A stretch of DNA of 64,000 nucleotides from Virgisporangium aurantiacum. GTDB lineage: Bacteria; Actinomycetota; Actinomycetes; Mycobacteriales; Micromonosporaceae. Below the pieces are notes generated by a model. That model saw nothing but the letters and a program-made list of their open reading frames with translations, made no database searches and was not told the origin of the DNA. The stretch's first letter is position 1; every line of letters begins with the position of its first letter. A program made the position numbers and the translations under genes. Below, piece after piece: positions 7,842 through 16,945 of this stretch. The stretch spans positions 1 through 64,000 of the forward strand of contig NZ_BOPG01000043.1 in the NCBI RefSeq assembly GCF_016863635.1, written 5' to 3'.

Positions 7842-10247
7842 ATGCTTCCTCTTCCCGGATTCTCCGATGTCGCCCCGCCGGCCCAACCCGCTCCCAAGCA
7901 GGCGCGCCAGCAGAACCCCGGCGCGGCCGTCCTCCTGAACGGTCTCAACCCGGAGCAGGCCGAGGCCGTCAGGCACGCCGGGTCGCCGCTGCTCATCGTG
8001 GCCGGTGCCGGTTCGGGCAAGACGCGGGTGCTCACCCACCGCATCGCGTACCTGCTCGCCGAGCGCGACGTGCATCCGGGGGAGATCCTGGCGATCACGT
8101 TCACCAACAAGGCCGCCGGTGAGATGAAGGAGCGGGTCCGTCACCTGGTGGGCAACCGGGCCCGGTTCATGTGGGTGTCCACGTTCCACTCGGCGTGCGT
8201 GCGCATCCTGCGGGCCGAGCACGAGCACGCCGGGCTGAAGTCGAGCTTCACCATCTACGACGCCGACGACTCGCGTCGCCTGATGCAGCTCGTCGCCCGG
8301 GAGCTCGACCTCGATCCCAAGCGTCACCCGGCCCGGTCGCTCGCCGCCGAGGTGTCGAACCTCAAGAACGAGCTGGAGAGCCCGGGCGAGTTCACGGCGA
8401 AGGCGGCCGGCCCGCACCAGCGCGCGGTGGCCGAGGCGTACACGCTGTACCAGCAGCGGCTGCGCGAGGCGCACGCGCTCGACTTCGACGATCTGATCAT
8501 GCGGGTGGTCGACCTGTTCCGGCAGAAGCCCGACGTGGTCGACAAGTACCGGCGGCGGTTCCGGCACGTGCTCGTCGACGAGTACCAGGACACCAACCAC
8601 GCCCAATACGCGCTCGTGAAGGAGATCGTCGGCGACACGGGCGAACTGTGCGTCGTCGGCGACGCCGACCAGTCGATCTACGCGTTCCGCGGTGCCACGA
8701 TCCGCAACATCCTCGAGTTCGAGCGCGACTACCCGAACGCCCGCACGATCCTGCTGGAGCAGAACTACCGGTCCACCCAGACGATCCTGTCGGCCGCCAA
8801 CGCTGTGATCGACCGCAACACCGAGCGCAAGCCGAAGCGGTTGTGGAGCGATCAGGGCGCCGGCGAGCAGGTGGTCGGGTACGTGGCCGACTCCGAGCAC
8901 GCCGAGGCCGACTTCGTCGCCCGCGAGGTCGACCGGCTCTGCGACAACCACGGCTACCGGCCCGGCGACGTCGCGGTGTTCTACCGCACCAACGCGATGT
9001 CCCGCGTCTTCGAAGAGGTGTTCGTCCGGTTCGGCCTGCCGTACAAGGTCGTCGGCGGGGTGCGGTTCTACGAGCGCAAGGAGGTCCGCGACGCGCTGGC
9101 CTACCTGCGCGCGGTGGCCAACGAAGACGACACGGTGAGCGTCCGGCGGGTGCTGAACACGCCCAAGCGCGGCATCGGCGAGCGGGCCGAGGCGTGCATC
9201 GAGGCGCTGGCCGGCCGCGAGCGCATCTCGTTCGGCGCGGCCTGCCGTCGCGCCGACGAGGCCACCGGCATCTCCACCCGGGCGGCCAACTCCGTCAAGG
9301 AGTTCGTGGCGATGCTCGACGCCGCCCGCGAGATGGCCGGAACCAGCACACCGGAAGAGGTGCTGGAGGCGCTGCTCCAGCGCAGCGGCTACCTCACCGA
9401 GTTGGAGGAGAGCCTCGACCCGCAGGACGCCGGCCGGGTCGAGAACCTGCAGGAACTGGTGAGCGTCGCCCGCGAGTACACCGAACGCACCGAGGCCAAC
9501 GCCCCCGAGGCCACCGACGACGCCGACGCGGGTGCGGCCGCCGCCGCGCCGGTCGCCACCCTCGACGGCTTCCTCGAACAGGTCTCGCTGGTCGCCGACG
9601 CCGACCAGATTCCCGCCGACGACCCCGAGCACAAGGGCGTCGTCACGCTGATGACGCTGCACACCGCCAAGGGTCTGGAGTTCCCGGTGGTGTTCCTCAC
9701 CGGTCTCGAAGACGGCGTGTTCCCGCACCTGCGCGCGCTCGGCGACCGCAAGGAGCTGGAGGAGGAGCGCCGCCTCGCCTACGTGGGCATCACCCGCGCC
9801 CGGCAACGGCTCTACATCACCCGCGCGGTCACCCGTTCGGCGTGGGGCCAGCCGCAGTACAACCCGCCGTCGCGGTTCCTCGAGGAGCTACCGCCCGAGC
9901 TGGTCCGCTGGGAGCGCACGCAGGCCTCCTACACCAGCTGGTCGGGTGGCGGGCACGGCGGTCGCGTCGACCGGACCCCGCGTCAGTCGAGCTTTGTCGG
10001 TGGCACCCCGAAGGCGGCCGAGCTGGCGGGCCGGCTGGGCATCGACGCGAGCCGGTTGGCCACGGCCAGTGAGCTGAAGGGGAACGTGCCGGCGCTGGCG
10101 GTGGGCGACCGGGTCAATCACCAGCGGTACGGCATCGGCCGGGTCACCCAGGTCGAGGGGTTCGGTGCGCGGGCACAGGCCCAGGTCGACTTCGGCGACC
10201 AGGTGATGTGGATCGTGCTCCGGCACGCGCCGCTGGAGAAGCTCTAG
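7842..10247 (+). CDS. pcrA: ATP-dependent DNA helicase PcrA (UvrD family)
   Basis: This superfamily 1 helicase unwinds DNA 3' to 5' in repair and replication-fork maintenance. All motifs are readable: Walker A AGAGSGKT, the Walker B region LVDEYQDTN, motif III GDADQSIYAFRGA, motif IV EQNYRST, motif V TLHTAKGLEF and motif VI AYVGITRARQRLY. The last 60 residues (VGDRVNHQRYGIGRV) form the Tudor-like domain of PcrA, which in the family contacts RNA polymerase. At 801 residues it is slightly longer than the Bacillus enzyme because of Ala/Asp-rich linkers around residue 560. It is divergent from the chorismate mutase leader. Confidence 0.93.
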   Translation: MLPLPGFSDVAPPAQPAPKQARQQNPGAAVLLNGLNPEQAEAVRHAGSPLLIVAGAGSGKTRVLTHRIAYLLAERDVHPGEILAITFTNKAAGEMKERVRHLVGNRARFMWVSTFHSACVRILRAEHEHAGLKSSFTIYDADDSRRLMQLVARELDLDPKRHPARSLAAEVSNLKNELESPGEFTAKAAGPHQRAVAEAYTLYQQRLREAHALDFDDLIMRVVDLFRQKPDVVDKYRRRFRHVLVDEYQDTNHAQYALVKEIVGDTGELCVVGDADQSIYAFRGATIRNILEFERDYPNARTILLEQNYRSTQTILSAANAVIDRNTERKPKRLWSDQGAGEQVVGYVADSEHAEADFVAREVDRLCDNHGYRPGDVAVFYRTNAMSRVFEEVFVRFGLPYKVVGGVRFYERKEVRDALAYLRAVANEDDTVSVRRVLNTPKRGIGERAEACIEALAGRERISFGAACRRADEATGISTRAANSVKEFVAMLDAAREMAGTSTPEEVLEALLQRSGYLTELEESLDPQDAGRVENLQELVSVAREYTERTEANAPEATDDADAGAAAAAPVATLDGFLEQVSLVADADQIPADDPEHKGVVTLMTLHTAKGLEFPVVFLTGLEDGVFPHLRALGDRKELEEERRLAYVGITRARQRLYITRAVTRSAWGQPQYNPPSRFLEELPPELVRWERTQASYTSWSGGGHGGRVDRTPRQSSFVGGTPKAAELAGRLGIDASRLATASELKGNVPALAVGDRVNHQRYGIGRVTQVEGFGARAQAQVDFGDQVMWIVLRHAPLEKL

Positions 10248-10252
10248 CGGCG

Positions 10253-10969
10253 TTACCCGGTGGGGGCGTCGGCCTTCTTCGGAAGCTCGGCGCCCTTGCC
10301 CTTCAGGTATTCCATCGGGTCTACCTGCTGGCCGTCGACGCGGACCTCGAAGTGGAGGTACGGCCCGAACGCGTAGCCGCTGTCGCCGACCGCGCCGATG
10401 GGCTGCCCGGCCTCGACGACCTGGCCCTCCGTCACGGCGAGGCTGTTCGAGTGACCGTACACCGACACGACGCCACCGCCGTGGTCGATGATGACGCAGT
10501 AGCCGTAGCCGCCGTTGGCCCGGGCCAGAACCACCTTGCCGCGCGCGATCGCGTAGTAGGCGGTGCCCTTCGGGGCAGCCAGGTCGATGCCGGTGCGCCC
10601 GTTGGCCTCGGCGTCGAGCTTGCGGAGCCCGAACTTCGAGGTGAGCGTGTACTCCTTGAGCGGCATCACGTAGATGTCCGGCGGGGCGATGTCGGCCGTG
10701 CCGGTAGTGGCCGCGCGGGTGTCGTTACGACTGGCCCGATCGTCGCCGACGGCCTTGGAGCGATCGGCGTTCTCGGAGGCGACGGCGTTGGCGTCGACGA
10801 GGTTGAAGCCGTCGGGTTCGCGCATGTCCGGCATGACCGTGCCGGTGACCAGGGCGACCACGCCCGCGCCGACGAAAGCGGAGGTCACAACGGCGGCATA
10901 GCGGCTCCGGGAGGCTCCCCGAACGCGACGACGGCCGCAATAGCGGTCGCCCTGCTGCCGATTCGCCAC
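10253..10969 (-). CDS. M23-type LytM-domain protein, probably catalytically inactive
   Basis: The protein has a hydrophobic segment at about residues 24-46 and a C-terminal LytM fold (residues 115-225). Active M23 enzymes have HxxxD and HxH motifs. Here the first appears as RTGIDLAAP, with His replaced by Arg or displaced, and the second as GPYLHFEV, with the first His replaced by Tyr. The Asp, the second His and YGH are kept. One zinc ligand and one catalytic histidine are therefore missing, as in the EnvC/NlpD-type activators. The start is GTG. It ends 5 bases from the convergent pcrA stop. A role in controlling cell-wall hydrolases is an inference. Confidence 0.8.
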   Translation of the reverse strand: MANRQQGDRYCGRRRVRGASRSRYAAVVTSAFVGAGVVALVTGTVMPDMREPDGFNLVDANAVASENADRSKAVGDDRASRNDTRAATTGTADIAPPDIYVMPLKEYTLTSKFGLRKLDAEANGRTGIDLAAPKGTAYYAIARGKVVLARANGGYGYCVIIDHGGGVVSVYGHSNSLAVTEGQVVEAGQPIGAVGDSGYAFGPYLHFEVRVDGQQVDPMEYLKGKGAELPKKADAPTG

Positions 10970-11613
10970 TCACGCTCCCGATTTCGCTGGGCGCATCTCC
11001 GACCCGATCCCCAGGTGGAGGAACCCCGGGAAATCTCGGCCGCTGGAAGGATGCGGGGCAACCTTTCGCGCGGATGCCGTCGAGAACGGTAGCGCCAGGT
11101 ACCAGGCTCCACAAGCCGAGACGCGCATTCAAGCGGCTACGCAGAGCGATTCTCCGTCATTTCGTTGAACTTCCGTCACTGTCCACGTGCGACATCGTTA
11201 CCCGCAAACCCATGGAATGCGGTGCGAGGGCCACTCGCCATAAAAAATCCGCCAACTGGCGTATGAGTACGCGCCGGTGGCGGAATTGGGGAATCGACCG
11301 ATCAATATGTGCGCGAGGTCACGCACAGAGTGAGGGGCCGGACGCACCCCTCACACGTCCGGCCCCTCGATGCGCGATGCCCCGCCGCCACCCCTCGACC
11401 GACAGGGCATCGGCCGTTTCTGGTGCCGACCTGCGCAGCAGGCCGGCATCTCACTCAACGACGCCTTGCAGGGGCGGTTACGCCCGTCACCCGTGCGGGT
11501 ACGCGCCCGTGCGTCACACGCGGAGCACCCGCCCGACACCACGGCGTGACCTGCTCGCTAGGCTGCGGCGAGATGCCCAGGAAGCCGTCGAAGAGCTGGA
11601 AAGAGCTGACGAA
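10970..11613. other. 644-base non-coding region between the M23 gene and sucC
   Basis: I see no convincing gene in this divergent gap, which must hold promoters for both neighbours. The stretch around 11160-11320 is AT-richer than its surroundings, with an A-run near 11240. A hairpin with 11-base arms, GAGGGGCCGGA and TCCGGCCCCTC, lies at 11332-11368 without a T-run. I looked for the c-di-AMP (ydaO) riboswitch often found before cell-wall hydrolase genes in Actinobacteria and did not find its conserved boxes. Confidence 0.6.
11332..11368. terminator. Hairpin with 11-bp arms upstream of sucC
   Basis: The arms GAGGGGCCGGA and TCCGGCCCCTC enclose a 15-base loop that repeats the word CCCCTCACAC. 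No U-run follows on either strand. It may be a terminator or an element of the sucC leader. Confidence 0.4.
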
Positions 11614-12792
11614 GTGGACCTGTACGAGTACCAGGGGCGTGCGCTGTTCGCCCGGCACGGGCTGCCGGTGCTGGACGGCGGGGTCGCCACCAGCGTGGCG
11701 GAAGCCCGCGAGATAGCCGACCGCCTCGGTGGCCGGGTCGTGGTCAAGGCCCAGGTGAAGGTGGGCGGTCGCGGTAAAGCGGGTGGGGTGAAGCTCGCCG
11801 ACGACGCGCCGGAGGCCGAAACCCACGCGCAGAACATCCTCGGCATGGACATCAAGGGCCACACCGTCCACAAGGTCATGCTGACGACGACCGCCGACAT
11901 CGCCGAGGAGTACTACTTCTCGTACCTGCTCGACCGGGCCAACCGCACCTTCCTGTGCATCGCCAGCGTCGCGGGTGGGATGGAGATCGAACAGGTCGCC
12001 CACGAACAGCCCGACAAGGTCGTCAAGCGGCCGATCGACGCGAACGAGGGCGTCACCGAGGCCATCGCCCGCGAGATCGTGCAGCAGGGCGGCTTCCCCG
12101 ACGACGTCAAGGACCAGGTCGTCGACATCGCGGTGAAGCTCTGGCAGGCCTTCAAGGCCGAAGACGCGACGCTGGTCGAGGTCAACCCGTTGGCCAAGAC
12201 GCCCGAGGGCCGGGTGCTCTGCCTCGACGCGAAGGTCACGCTCGACGCGAACGCCGACTTCCGCCACCCCGAGAACAAGGAGTTCGAGGACACCGCGGCC
12301 GTCGACCCGCTGGAGCAGAAGGCCAAGGAGAAGGACCTCAACTACGTCAAGCTCGAGGGCGAGGTCGGCATCATCGGCAACGGCGCGGGCCTGGTCATGT
12401 CGACGCTCGACGTGGTCGCCTACGCCGGCGAGGAGTTCGGCGGCGTGAAGCCGGCCAACTTCCTCGACATCGGCGGCGGCGCCAGCGCCCAGGTGATGGC
12501 CAACGGCCTGGAGATCGTGCTCGGCGACCCGGCCGTGAAGAGCGTGTTCGTCAACGTCTTCGGCGGCATCACGGCCTGCGACGAGGTGGCCCGCGGCATC
12601 CTGAGCGCCTTCGACCTGCTCTCCGAAAGAGGCGAGACGGTCACCAAGCCGCTCGTGGTACGGCTTGACGGCAACAACGCCGAGGAGGGGCGCCACATCC
12701 TCGACTCGGCCGCGAACCCGCTGGTGGAGCGGGTCGACACCATGGACGGCGCGGCCCGCCGCGTCGCCGAGCTCGCGGCGCAGGGGGCGTGA
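11614..12792 (+). CDS. sucC: Succinyl-CoA synthetase (ADP-forming) beta subunit
   Basis: With SucD this TCA-cycle enzyme converts succinyl-CoA to succinate with formation of a nucleoside triphosphate. The N-terminus VDLYEYQGRALFARHG matches the family start, so GTG at 11614 is chosen and gives 392 residues, the usual length. The ATP-grasp region is visible as VVKAQVKVGGRGKAGG, and the C-terminal ligase part carries VNVFGGITACDEVA. The reading frame stays open far upstream, but that extension has no family similarity. sucD begins one base after the stop, so the subunits are co-translated. Confidence 0.95.
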   Translation: MDLYEYQGRALFARHGLPVLDGGVATSVAEAREIADRLGGRVVVKAQVKVGGRGKAGGVKLADDAPEAETHAQNILGMDIKGHTVHKVMLTTTADIAEEYYFSYLLDRANRTFLCIASVAGGMEIEQVAHEQPDKVVKRPIDANEGVTEAIAREIVQQGGFPDDVKDQVVDIAVKLWQAFKAEDATLVEVNPLAKTPEGRVLCLDAKVTLDANADFRHPENKEFEDTAAVDPLEQKAKEKDLNYVKLEGEVGIIGNGAGLVMSTLDVVAYAGEEFGGVKPANFLDIGGGASAQVMANGLEIVLGDPAVKSVFVNVFGGITACDEVARGILSAFDLLSERGETVTKPLVVRLDGNNAEEGRHILDSAANPLVERVDTMDGAARRVAELAAQGA

Positions 12793-12793
12793 C

Positions 12794-13681
<888 letters not shown>

Positions 13682-13701
13682 AGACGCTAAAAGCAAGACA
13701 C

Positions 13702-13737
13702 GGCGGCCGGTCGGCATGACCGGCCGCCATCCTTTTG
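13702..13737 (+). terminator. Terminator after sucCD
   Basis: GGCGGCCGGTC pairs with GACCGGCCGCC around a 5-base loop, followed by ATCCTTTTGG. It lies 20 bases after sucD and just ahead of the next gene. Confidence 0.8.
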
Positions 13738-13752
13738 GCACAGTGGAGCCCG

Positions 13753-15039
13753 ATGCCAGCCACCCCGGACCCGCCGACGGAGACGCGACGCGTTCCGCAG
13801 GAGCGGCGTCCGCGGAACGGGGCTCCGCGCGAGCGTCGCGGTCCGCGCGTCGATGAAAAAGCGGCGGGACGCACCGGCGGCGCGCCCCTGGTTCTGGCGG
13901 CGGCCGTCACCACGGGCTGGGCGGTGCTGGTGTCGGCCACCCCGGTGCTGCTCGCGGCGGCCGCGGTGCTGCTGATCTCGCCGAACCCCACCGACTCCGA
14001 GACGGTGCTGCGCAGCGGGTTCGCCGCGTGGCTGCTGGCGCACGCGGTCCCGTTGAAGACCGATCTCGGGCCGATCGGCCTGACCCCGCTCGCGATCAGC
14101 GCGCTCGCCGCGTGGCGGGTGGCCCGCGCGGGTGTGCACGCCGCGCGGGCGGCCGCCGCGCGGCGCAGCCGGTCGGTGCTGCCGGCGGTCAAGGCGGGTG
14201 CGGCCGTCGCGGTCGCGTACGGCCTTTACGGGACGGCGTTGGCGCTGGCCGTGTCGACCACGGGCCTGCACGTGCCGGCGGTCCGCGCGGGCCTGACGAC
14301 GACGCTGTTCGGCCTCGGCGCGGGCCTCGCCGGTGCGCTCTGGGAGGGCGGCTGGCCGGCCCGCTGGGCGCCGGTGGTGCCGGTGGCCGTCCGCGACGCG
14401 GTCCGGACGGGTGCGGTCGCGGCGCTGCTCGTGATCGCGGCCGGCGCGGCGGCGACCGGTCTCGCGCTGGCGCTCTCGGCCGGGGTGGCCACCGACATGC
14501 TGCGCGAGTACCGCACCGGCGTGGTGGGCCAGGCCGGCCTGACGCTCGTCTGCCTCGTCTACGCGCCGAACCTGGCCGTGTGGGGGGCGAGTTACCTGGT
14601 CGGGCCGGGGTTCACCCTGGGCGTGGGCACCACGGTGAGCGCCGGTGCGGTGTCGCTGGGCCCGGTGCCGGCGCTACCGGTGCTGGCGGCGGTTCCGGCG
14701 CGGCCATTGTCGGCGTGGAGCGGGCTGTTGCTGGCGGTGCCGCTGGTCGCCGGGATGATCGCCGGCTGGCTGCTGGCACGGCGACAACTGCGGGCGGCGC
14801 ACCAGCCGCGGAGCGGGGCGTGGGTGCGGCTCCTGGTGCCGGCGGCGCTGGCCGGCCCGGTCGCGGGTGCGGTGCTGGGGTTGGCGGCGCTGGCCTCACG
14901 CGGTTCGGTGGGGTCGGGGCGGTTGACCGACATGGGTGCCGAGGCGTGGCCACTGGCCGCGATAGCGGCCGCGGTGGTGGGCGCGGGTGTACTGGCCTCG
15001 GCGGCCGTCACCAGGGGGATGACCGCCCGGAAAGCGTGA
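13753..15039 (+). CDS. DUF6350 polytopic membrane protein, PerM-like
   Basis: The 428-residue protein has a 35-residue Arg/Pro-rich N-terminus followed by many hydrophobic Ala/Val/Leu helices. Its place between sucCD and purN-purH matches Mycobacterium tuberculosis PerM (Rv0955), a membrane protein implicated in cell division and persistence, and DUF6350 proteins generally. The assignment rests on position and hydrophobic profile, since the family has few sequence motifs. ATG at 13753 has GTGGAG 5 bases upstream. A TTG at 13735 would overlap the terminator tail and is less likely. Confidence 0.75.
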   Translation: MPATPDPPTETRRVPQERRPRNGAPRERRGPRVDEKAAGRTGGAPLVLAAAVTTGWAVLVSATPVLLAAAAVLLISPNPTDSETVLRSGFAAWLLAHAVPLKTDLGPIGLTPLAISALAAWRVARAGVHAARAAAARRSRSVLPAVKAGAAVAVAYGLYGTALALAVSTTGLHVPAVRAGLTTTLFGLGAGLAGALWEGGWPARWAPVVPVAVRDAVRTGAVAALLVIAAGAAATGLALALSAGVATDMLREYRTGVVGQAGLTLVCLVYAPNLAVWGASYLVGPGFTLGVGTTVSAGAVSLGPVPALPVLAAVPARPLSAWSGLLLAVPLVAGMIAGWLLARRQLRAAHQPRSGAWVRLLVPAALAGPVAGAVLGLAALASRGSVGSGRLTDMGAEAWPLAAIAAAVVGAGVLASAAVTRGMTARKA

Positions 15040-15070
15040 AGCCTGGCCACCCCGCGGGGATGACCAGGCT
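15040..15070. terminator. Terminator-like hairpin between convergent genes
   Basis: AGCCTGG pairs with CCAGGCT around a GC-rich loop that can itself pair (CCCCGCGGGG). It starts right after the PerM-like gene and lies 24 bases before the convergent DUF4190-type gene ends. Confidence 0.5.
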
Positions 15071-15093
15071 CGACGACGGCCTGTCGGTGTTCG

Positions 15094-15363
15094 CTAGTTC
15101 CGCAGCATGATGTTGAGCGTCGTCCCGATGATGATGCCCACGACGGACGCAACGATGGCGAGGATGCCCAGCGTCTTCGGCTTGCCCCACTTGTTCGCCT
15201 CGACGATGGACAGAACACCGAAGATGATGCCGACCAGCGGGCAGCAGATCAGACCGATGACGATACCGAGGATGCCCCAGAGCTGGGTGCGGTCGGTACC
15301 GGCCGGCTGCGGCTGGCCGTAGGCCTGGCCACCGTAGGGCGGTTGCTGGGGTGGGTAGCTCAT
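15094..15363 (-). CDS. DUF4190-type two-helix membrane protein, small
   Basis: The 89-residue protein has a Pro/Gln/Tyr/Gly-rich N-terminus (MSYPPQQPPYGGQAYGQPQP) followed by two hydrophobic helices separated by a short KWGKPKTLG loop, the DUF4190 layout. GGAGG lies 8 bases before the ATG. The next gene on the same strand, 27 bases upstream, encodes a larger protein of the same design, so they are probably paralogues in one operon. Their function is unknown. The tyrosine- and glutamine-rich tails suggest a scaffold or low-complexity interaction segment. Confidence 0.8.
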   Translation of the reverse strand: MSYPPQQPPYGGQAYGQPQPAGTDRTQLWGILGIVIGLICCPLVGIIFGVLSIVEANKWGKPKTLGILAIVASVVGIIIGTTLNIMLRN

Positions 15364-15390
15364 TCGTTTGCCTCCTGCGTTCTTCCCTTG

Positions 15391-16170
15391 TCAGCTGTAG
15401 ATGTTGTTGCTGCTGATGACGCTGGTCAAATACAAACCGATAACGGTAAGGCTGATCAGTAGCCCGACGATGCCGGTGACCAAACCTCCGATGGCCAGAC
15501 CCTTGTTGTTGGCCAGCCCCTGATCGGCCTTACGCATGCCCAGGATTCCGCAGATGATCGCCGGGATGGGCAGGATGAGCCCGAAGAAACTGCAGCAGCC
15601 CATCGGGATCGACAGGATGCCGAGGCACAGCGACACGATGCCGAGCGCATTGGCCGAACCCGATCCCGGCGGCGGCCCGTACCCGGGAACCTGGTACCCG
15701 GGCGCCGGGTAGCCCGGCGGCGGCGCCGGTGCCACGTACGCGCCGCCCGACACCTGGTACGGGTTCGCCGACACGGGGAACGCCTGGGCGGCGCCCGATG
15801 TGGGGTGGGCGTACGGGTCGGCGTACGGCGGCTGCTGCGGCTGCTGCTGGTACGCCGGCGGCGGTGGCTGTTCGTACGCCGGCTGGGCGTAGGACTGGGG
15901 CTGCTCGTACGAGGTGGGCTGCTGCTGCTGCGGCTGCTCGTACGACTGCTGCTCGTACGACTGCGGCATCGTGAACTGCTGCGGCTGGCTGTAATCGGGC
16001 GCGAAGGGGCTCGGCGCCGGTTCGTTCGGGTTGGGCTGTTGCTGCTGCTGGTACTCCTGCGGCTTGGGCGGCTCAGGCTGCTGCGGCTGCCCATACTGGC
16101 CCTGGCCCGAGGGGTCGGTGTACGGCTGACCGTACGGGTCCTGACCCGACGGGGGATAGCCAGGCTGCAT
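15391..16170 (-). CDS. DUF4190 membrane protein with long Gln/Pro/Tyr-rich N-terminus
   Basis: Residues 1-170 are dominated by Q, P, Y, S and A, with runs such as YEQQSYEQPQQQQP. The C-terminal 90 residues hold two or three hydrophobic helices (LGIVSLCLGILSIPMGCC, ILPIPAIICGILGMRKADQG, GLAIGGLVTGIVGLLISL), the DUF4190 core. GAGGGAG lies about 9 bases before the ATG at 16170. The gene is divergent from purN across about 157 bases. The N-terminal composition is prion-like, but I cannot infer a function beyond a membrane-tethered disordered tail. Confidence 0.8.
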   Translation of the reverse strand: MQPGYPPSGQDPYGQPYTDPSGQGQYGQPQQPEPPKPQEYQQQQQPNPNEPAPSPFAPDYSQPQQFTMPQSYEQQSYEQPQQQQPTSYEQPQSYAQPAYEQPPPPAYQQQPQQPPYADPYAHPTSGAAQAFPVSANPYQVSGGAYVAPAPPPGYPAPGYQVPGYGPPPGSGSANALGIVSLCLGILSIPMGCCSFFGLILPIPAIICGILGMRKADQGLANNKGLAIGGLVTGIVGLLISLTVIGLYLTSVISSNNIYS

Positions 16171-16327
16171 CGCGAATAACTCCCTCGTGAGGTGTAACTG
16201 CCCTCAGCCCCAACTCCGTCGACACACACGGCGCGGAACCTGCGCAGCGTACTTGCTTTACCGTCGTAGCGCAGGCAGGCAAGGGGCGCGGATCGGGCAG
16301 ATCAACCCCGGCGGCTAGGGTGTCCGG

Positions 16328-16945
16328 GTGCGTAAGCGGCTGGTGGTCCTCGTTTCCGGGTCCGGCACGAATCTGCAGGCGCTGCTCGACGCCGCCGTCG
16401 ACCCTGCTTATGGTGCCGAAATTGTTGCGGTGGGTGCCGACCGGGCGGACACGAAGGGTGAGGCGCGGGCCGCTGATCACGGCATTCCCACCTTCGTCGC
16501 GGCCGTACGCGAATTCGCCTCACGGTCGGAGTGGGATATGGCGCTCACTGCGGCATGTGCGGAACATTCGCCCGATCTGATCGTATCGGCGGGGTTTCTG
16601 AAGCTGGTCGGCCCGGAGTTTCTGTCGCGTTTCGGGGGTCGATACGTAAATACGCACAATGCGCTACTGCCGGCCTTTCCGGGCATTCACGGCCCCCGGG
16701 ACGCGCTGGCGTACGGAGTGAAAGTGGCGGGCGCCACACTCCATTTCGTGGATGCCGGCGTCGACACCGGCCCGATCATCGCGCAGGTGGCGGTTCCGGT
16801 GCTCGACGACGACACCGAGGAGACCCTCACCGAACGCATCAAGGACGCCGAACGGCGCCAACTCGTTGAGTACGTGGGACGGATGGTCCGCCAGGGATGG
16901 ACCGTCGACGGCCGGAAGGTGAAGATCGTAAATGACAGCCAGTGA
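16328..16945 (+). CDS. purN: Phosphoribosylglycinamide formyltransferase
   Basis: PurN transfers a formyl group from 10-formyl-tetrahydrofolate to GAR in purine synthesis. The substrate loop SGSGTNLQALLDA, the catalytic Asn and His in VNTHNALLPAFPG and the Asp in VDAGVDTGPIIAQ are present. The length of 205 residues is normal. The start is GTG. Its 3' end overlaps purH by 14 bases, so the two are translationally coupled, and folD, which makes the formyl donor, lies 2.5 kb downstream. Confidence 0.95.
   Translation: MRKRLVVLVSGSGTNLQALLDAAVDPAYGAEIVAVGADRADTKGEARAADHGIPTFVAAVREFASRSEWDMALTAACAEHSPDLIVSAGFLKLVGPEFLSRFGGRYVNTHNALLPAFPGIHGPRDALAYGVKVAGATLHFVDAGVDTGPIIAQVAVPVLDDDTEETLTERIKDAERRQLVEYVGRMVRQGWTVDGRKVKIVNDSQ

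Noticed and set aside
7746..9806. Long minus-strand open frame opposite pcrA
   Set aside because: Its composition is that of an antisense shadow and the opposite strand holds all seven helicase motifs.
10970..11220. Possible ydaO (c-di-AMP) riboswitch upstream of the M23-type gene
   Set aside because: Actinobacterial cell-wall genes often have one, but I could not find the conserved GGGGGAACC and GGGGUGAAUC boxes on the minus strand here.
11074..11613. N-terminal extension of sucC
   Set aside because: The frame is open for about 180 codons upstream, but the sequence lacks family similarity, and VDLYEYQ at 11614 is the family start.
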